Below are positions 5,721 to 7,636 of a stretch of 7,636 nt of DNA, piece after piece; position 1 is the stretch's first letter, and each line of letters begins with the position of its first letter. The position numbers and the translations under genes were made by a program. Origin of the DNA: Holophagae bacterium (GTDB taxonomy: Bacteria; Acidobacteriota; Thermoanaerobaculia; Thermoanaerobaculales; Sulfomarinibacteraceae); assembly GCA_030609785.1 (NCBI GenBank), contig JAUWTC010000105.1:1-7636 (forward strand). Reading direction: 5' to 3'. The notes under the pieces were generated by a model. The model was given only the letters and a program-made list of their open reading frames with translations, was not told the DNA's origin and ran no database searches.

Positions 5721-5954
5721 CTATATCTTGCCATGTGCCTTCAAGTCTTCCAGCAGTTCTTCATAACTGAGTGTCGGTTCATGAGCCCTCTCTTCGAAAG
5801 CACGGAGATCTTCTTGATCCTCTCGCAATGCATTTCGCATCGCTTCATTGACCAATTCAGAAACCGATTGATGAGTTGTGGCCGCCTTGATTCTCAGCGC
5901 ATGATGGATTGCCGGCTCGAAATAGACTGTTGACCTCTTGGAGAGTTCGCTCAT
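5721..5954 (-). CDS. Ribbon-helix-helix (CopG-like) antitoxin
   Basis: A 77-residue protein. Residues about 6-45 form a ribbon-helix-helix DNA-binding fold: a beta strand KRSTVYFEP followed by two helices around the turn THQSVSELVNEAMRNAL. The acidic C-terminal tail (REDQEDLRAFEERAHEP to LKAHGKI) is the expected toxin-neutralising segment. I chose the second Met (MSELSKRS) because GAGGTGAT sits four bases upstream; the Met six codons earlier lacks such a site. The protein should dimerise, bind the toxin and repress its own promoter, where a palindrome of suitable size is present. The gene appears intact, although the element inserted just downstream has broken the usual four-base-scale overlap with the toxin gene. 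Confidence 0.85.
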   Translation of the reverse strand: MSELSKRSTVYFEPAIHHALRIKAATTHQSVSELVNEAMRNALREDQEDLRAFEERAHEPTLSYEELLEDLKAHGKI

Positions 5955-5958
5955 CGTG

Positions 5959-5966
5959 ATCACCTC
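5959..5966 (-). promoter_or_regulatory. Ribosome binding site of the antitoxin
   Basis: GAGGTGAT on the minus strand, four bases before ATG 5954-5952. It is the strongest Shine-Dalgarno match in the locus and sets the antitoxin start. Confidence 0.75.
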
Positions 5967-5974
5967 GTGCATTC

Positions 5975-6003
5975 AGGATAGCGTTATAACGTTATAGCGT
6001 CAA
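5975..6003 (-). promoter_or_regulatory. Toxin-antitoxin operon promoter
   Basis: On the minus strand, TTGACG (6003-5998) and TATCCT (5980-5975) are separated by 17 bases, matching the sigma-70 layout at 5 of 6 and 4 of 6 positions. The transcript would start about 20 bases before the antitoxin ATG, leaving room for the ribosome binding site. The spacer is almost entirely the palindromic operator, so repressor binding would block polymerase directly. Confidence 0.6.
5982..5999. promoter_or_regulatory. Palindromic operator for the RHH antitoxin
   Basis: CGTTATAACGTTATAGCG is palindromic at 16 of 18 positions, with the perfect core TATAACGTTATA. It can also be read as two CGTTATA copies 8 bases apart, which suits paired ribbon-helix-helix dimers. 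It lies between the -35 and -10 boxes, as expected for autoregulation. Binding by this antitoxin is inferred. Confidence 0.65.
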
Positions 6004-6011
6004 AGGCGGCA

Positions 6012-6031
6012 CGTCCCGTTGGAGAGGGACG
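6012..6031. repeat. Small hairpin upstream of the toxin-antitoxin promoter
   Basis: CGTCCC and GGGACG form a perfect six-base-pair stem around an eight-base loop. It has no T-run on either side. The role is unknown and it may be chance in GC-rich DNA. Confidence 0.3.
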
Positions 6032-6042
6032 CTCTTGAATTG

Positions 6043-6074
6043 GACCCCTTTGACCTTTTTGACCTCTTCGACCC
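6043..6074. repeat. Short tandem repeat, 9-bp period
   Basis: The motif GACC followed by a pyrimidine-rich five bases starts at 6043, 6052, 6061 and 6070, giving three and a half copies of roughly GACCYYTTY. It lies between the toxin-antitoxin promoter and the terminator of the oxidoreductase operon, in non-coding DNA. Confidence 0.5.
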
Positions 6075-6077
6075 CAA

Positions 6078-6120
6078 AGAACAAAAAAGACGGCCATCAG
6101 GCCGCCTTCTTCTTTGTTCT
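6078..6120 (-). terminator. Intrinsic terminator of the oxidoreductase operon
   Basis: On the minus strand a GC stem CGGCC-loop-GGCCG (6104-6091, loop TGAT) is followed by TCTTTTTTGTTC, a clear U-run. An A/T-rich outer stem (AGAACAAA with TTTGTTCT) extends the hairpin, so it may also work weakly in the plus direction. It begins 15 bases after the stop codon of the dihydroorotate-dehydrogenase-like gene. Confidence 0.85.
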
Positions 6121-6135
6121 CTGTTGTTCTGCCGT

Positions 6136-7125
6136 CTACCGTTCCCAACTATCCAGCATCTTCATGTAGTTGGCCCGCGTGTAGGCGCCGGGGTCCGGGG
6201 TCTTGGCCAGGTTCATCGATCCGTGCATCTGGCCGATACCCTCGTAGTTGTGTTCCGTCATCCAGAATTCGATCGCCTCCAGGGTGCGCCTGACGTGGTC
6301 GGCCCCGTGGATCAAGAGTGCGGAGACCATCTGCACTGTGTTGGCGCCGGCCATGACCGACTTGATGACGTCGGTGGCGTCGTGGGCGCCGCCGGTGCAG
6401 CTGAAGTCACTCTCGATCGTTCCCGACAGCACGGCCAACCAACGCAATCGCAAGCGCAGCTCTTCGACCGAGGACAGGCGAAGGTTGGGAACAACCTCGA
6501 GGTCTTCAATGTCGATGTCCGGCTGATAGAACCGGTTGAACAGGACCAGTGCGCCGGCGCCGGCATCGACCAACCCCTGCGCCAGATGGGGCAGTGACGA
6601 GAAAAAGGGCGACAATTTGACTGACACCGGAATCGAGACCGCACCGGCAACGTCGCGAACGACGGCAACCGTACGGGCATCAACATCGGCGCCGCTCACC
6701 GAGGCATCGGTTGAGAGGAAGTAGGTGTTGAGCTCGATCGCATCGGCGCCGGCGGCCTCCATCTTCTCCGCATACCGGGTCCAGCCTCCGGGGCTCGACC
6801 CATTGAGGGAGCCGATCACCGGGATCGAAAGCGCATCCTTGGCCCGCTTGATGTGGTCGAGGTACTGGTCGGGACCAATATGGTACCCCTCGGGGTCGGG
6901 CAGGTAGGAGGTCGCTTCGGCAAAGCCCGCCCCGGCGGCTTCCATCGCCATCACGCCGTGGGCTGCGGCGAGGATCTCCTCCTCGAAGAGCGAGGGCAGA
7001 ACGACCGCTGCGATTCCGCTCTCCTCAAGGTGGCGAAGCGTGTCCAGGCTGGCGCCAAGGGGCGATGCGCCGCAGACCAGTGGATTTTTCAGTTCGAGCC
7101 CGAGATAGGTCGTTGTCAGGTCCAT
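6136..7125 (-). CDS. Dihydroorotate dehydrogenase-like protein
   Basis: A 329-residue FMN-type TIM-barrel protein related to class 1 dihydroorotate dehydrogenase. The N-terminal LGLELKNPLVCGASP, the strand SVKLSPF (168-174), LFNRFYQPDID (195-205) and the phosphate-binding region CTGGAHDATDVIKSVMAGANTV (243-264) fit that fold. In true class 1 enzymes the strand ending ELN carries N-x-S-C-P-N with the catalytic Cys; here it is ELNTYFLST (131-139), so the catalytic base motif is absent. I therefore doubt that it makes orotate. It starts 11 bases after the stop of pyruvate:ferredoxin oxidoreductase, with AAAGGA six bases before the ATG, so it is co-transcribed and probably serves an electron-transfer or accessory role with that enzyme. 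That role is inference. Confidence 0.9.
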   Translation of the reverse strand: MDLTTTYLGLELKNPLVCGASPLGASLDTLRHLEESGIAAVVLPSLFEEEILAAAHGVMAMEAAGAGFAEATSYLPDPEGYHIGPDQYLDHIKRAKDALSIPVIGSLNGSSPGGWTRYAEKMEAAGADAIELNTYFLSTDASVSGADVDARTVAVVRDVAGAVSIPVSVKLSPFFSSLPHLAQGLVDAGAGALVLFNRFYQPDIDIEDLEVVPNLRLSSVEELRLRLRWLAVLSGTIESDFSCTGGAHDATDVIKSVMAGANTVQMVSALLIHGADHVRRTLEAIEFWMTEHNYEGIGQMHGSMNLAKTPDPGAYTRANYMKMLDSWER

Positions 7126-7136
7126 GGTGAATCCTT

Positions 7137-7636
7137 TCAGTTGCTCTCACCGGTGGAGCCGGAGTCGAAGTTCATGGCCGCAAGCTGTTTGTAGACGTCA
7201 AACCGGGCCCGAACCGATCGCTGGGCGTTGACCATCAGCTCACGGGCTCGCTCGGGATCGCTCTTCGTCAGCATGCGGAAGCGGTTCTCGGTCATGGCGA
7301 ACTGTTCAAAGGAGATGGTCGGCGCCTTGGAGTCCAGTTTCAGAGGATTCTCGCCGAGCCCGGCACGGCGGGGGTCGAAGCGGTAGAGGGGCCAGGCGCC
7401 GGAGTCGACGATCGCCTGCTGGTGGTCGAGAGCATCGGCCATGTTGTAGCCGTGGGCGATGCAGTGGGAGTAGGCGATGATCAGTGAGGGTCCGGGATAG
7501 GACTCGGCCTCCTGGAATGCCTGGATCGTCTGCCGGTCCTTGGCGCCGAAGGCGACCTGGGCGACGTAGACGTGGCCGTAGGCCATGGCCATCAGGCCCA
7601 GGTCCTTTTTCTCGATGGATTTGCCGCCCATGGCGA
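7137..7636 (-). CDS. nifJ: Pyruvate:ferredoxin (flavodoxin) oxidoreductase, C-terminal part
   Basis: The last 165 or so residues of a protein that enters from the right edge; the frame is open beyond the internal ATG at 7631. Family hallmarks are KKDLGLMAMAYGHVYVAQV, then a variant of the usual GAN-x-Q (GAKDRQ), EAESYPGPSLIIAYSHCIAHG, WPLYRFDPR and NPLKLDSKAPT. The Cys in SHCIAHG corresponds to the C-terminal ligand of the proximal [4Fe-4S] cluster in characterised enzymes. The full enzyme, about 1,200 residues, converts pyruvate and CoA to acetyl-CoA and CO2, passing electrons to ferredoxin. The catalytic TPP-binding and remaining cluster residues are outside the window. Its presence indicates anaerobic or microaerobic carbon metabolism. 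It is the upstream partner of the dihydroorotate-dehydrogenase-like gene. Confidence 0.95.
   Translation of the reverse strand, partial: AMGGKSIEKKDLGLMAMAYGHVYVAQVAFGAKDRQTIQAFQEAESYPGPSLIIAYSHCIAHGYNMADALDHQQAIVDSGAWPLYRFDPRRAGLGENPLKLDSKAPTISFEQFAMTENRFRMLTKSDPERARELMVNAQRSVRARFDVYKQLAAMNFDSGSTGESN

Larger units (their letters stand above)
5552..5734 (-). pseudogene. Ancestral toxin start now reading through the inserted element
   Basis: The ATG overlaps the last codons of the antitoxin gene (ATGGCAAGATATAG contains the antitoxin TAG), as is usual for toxin starts in these operons, and has AAGG four bases upstream. It encodes MARYR and then enters the miniature element, whose whole length is open in this frame. 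The 60-codon frame ends at a TAG formed at the far junction, out of frame with the toxin and 18 bases past the toxin's new ATG. The product is probably meaningless, but ribosomes travelling this frame would be delivered to the new toxin start. I read it as the disrupted 5' end of the toxin gene rather than a separate gene. Confidence 0.7.

Noticed and set aside
5955..5972. Antitoxin start six codons upstream (MHEVIT)
   Set aside because: The strong GAGGTGAT site lies between the two Mets and serves only the downstream one.
6019..6597. Plus-strand open frame of 192 codons
   Set aside because: It crosses the terminator and runs antisense through the dihydroorotate-dehydrogenase-like gene; no ribosome binding site or family pattern.
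1..7636. CRISPR array, tRNA or rRNA gene
   Set aside because: No regularly spaced direct repeats of suitable length and no tRNA cloverleaf or rRNA sequence were seen on either strand.

Overview
The window is GC-rich chromosomal bacterial DNA with tightly packed, mostly minus-strand operons. Three things suggest an anaerobic or facultative, possibly uncultured lineage such as Acidobacteriota or a relative: a Gld-like ABC exporter cluster, a zinc-ribbon/FHA protein, and a pyruvate:ferredoxin oxidoreductase paired with a dihydroorotate-dehydrogenase-like protein. This placement is inferred from gene content only; there is no rRNA or other marker gene.

Layout from left to right. Positions 1-2899 (minus) carry a three-gene ABC cluster: ATPase, six-helix permease, and a GldG-like membrane-anchored auxiliary protein that runs off the left edge. 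Upstream of it is a 174-bp gap with two inverted repeats, then a minus-strand zinc-ribbon/FHA gene with a TTG start. A short divergent intergenic region separates this from a plus-strand gene (3709-4902) for an uncharacterised membrane protein that looks internally duplicated. Positions 4903-5315 appear non-coding and hold three strong inverted repeats. A lower-GC type II toxin-antitoxin locus (5316-6003, minus) follows, with its promoter and operator visible. After a tandem 9-bp repeat and an intrinsic terminator, the window ends in a minus-strand operon: the 3' end of pyruvate:ferredoxin oxidoreductase followed 11 bp later by the dihydroorotate-dehydrogenase-like gene.

The most interesting signal is in the toxin-antitoxin locus. 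A 162-bp miniature inverted-repeat element with 19-bp terminal repeats sits inside the first codons of the RelE-type toxin. The ancestral toxin start (ATG, Met-Ala-Arg-Tyr-Arg) still overlaps the antitoxin stop codon, but it is cut off from the toxin body. The distal terminal repeat supplies a new in-frame ATG that replaces exactly five residues with five others, so the toxin keeps its length. The element is also open in the frame of the old start, so a 60-codon reading frame crosses it and stops 18 bases beyond the new ATG, an arrangement that could couple translation. A second, smaller TA-flanked inverted repeat with similar-looking ends overlaps the stop codon of the FHA gene.
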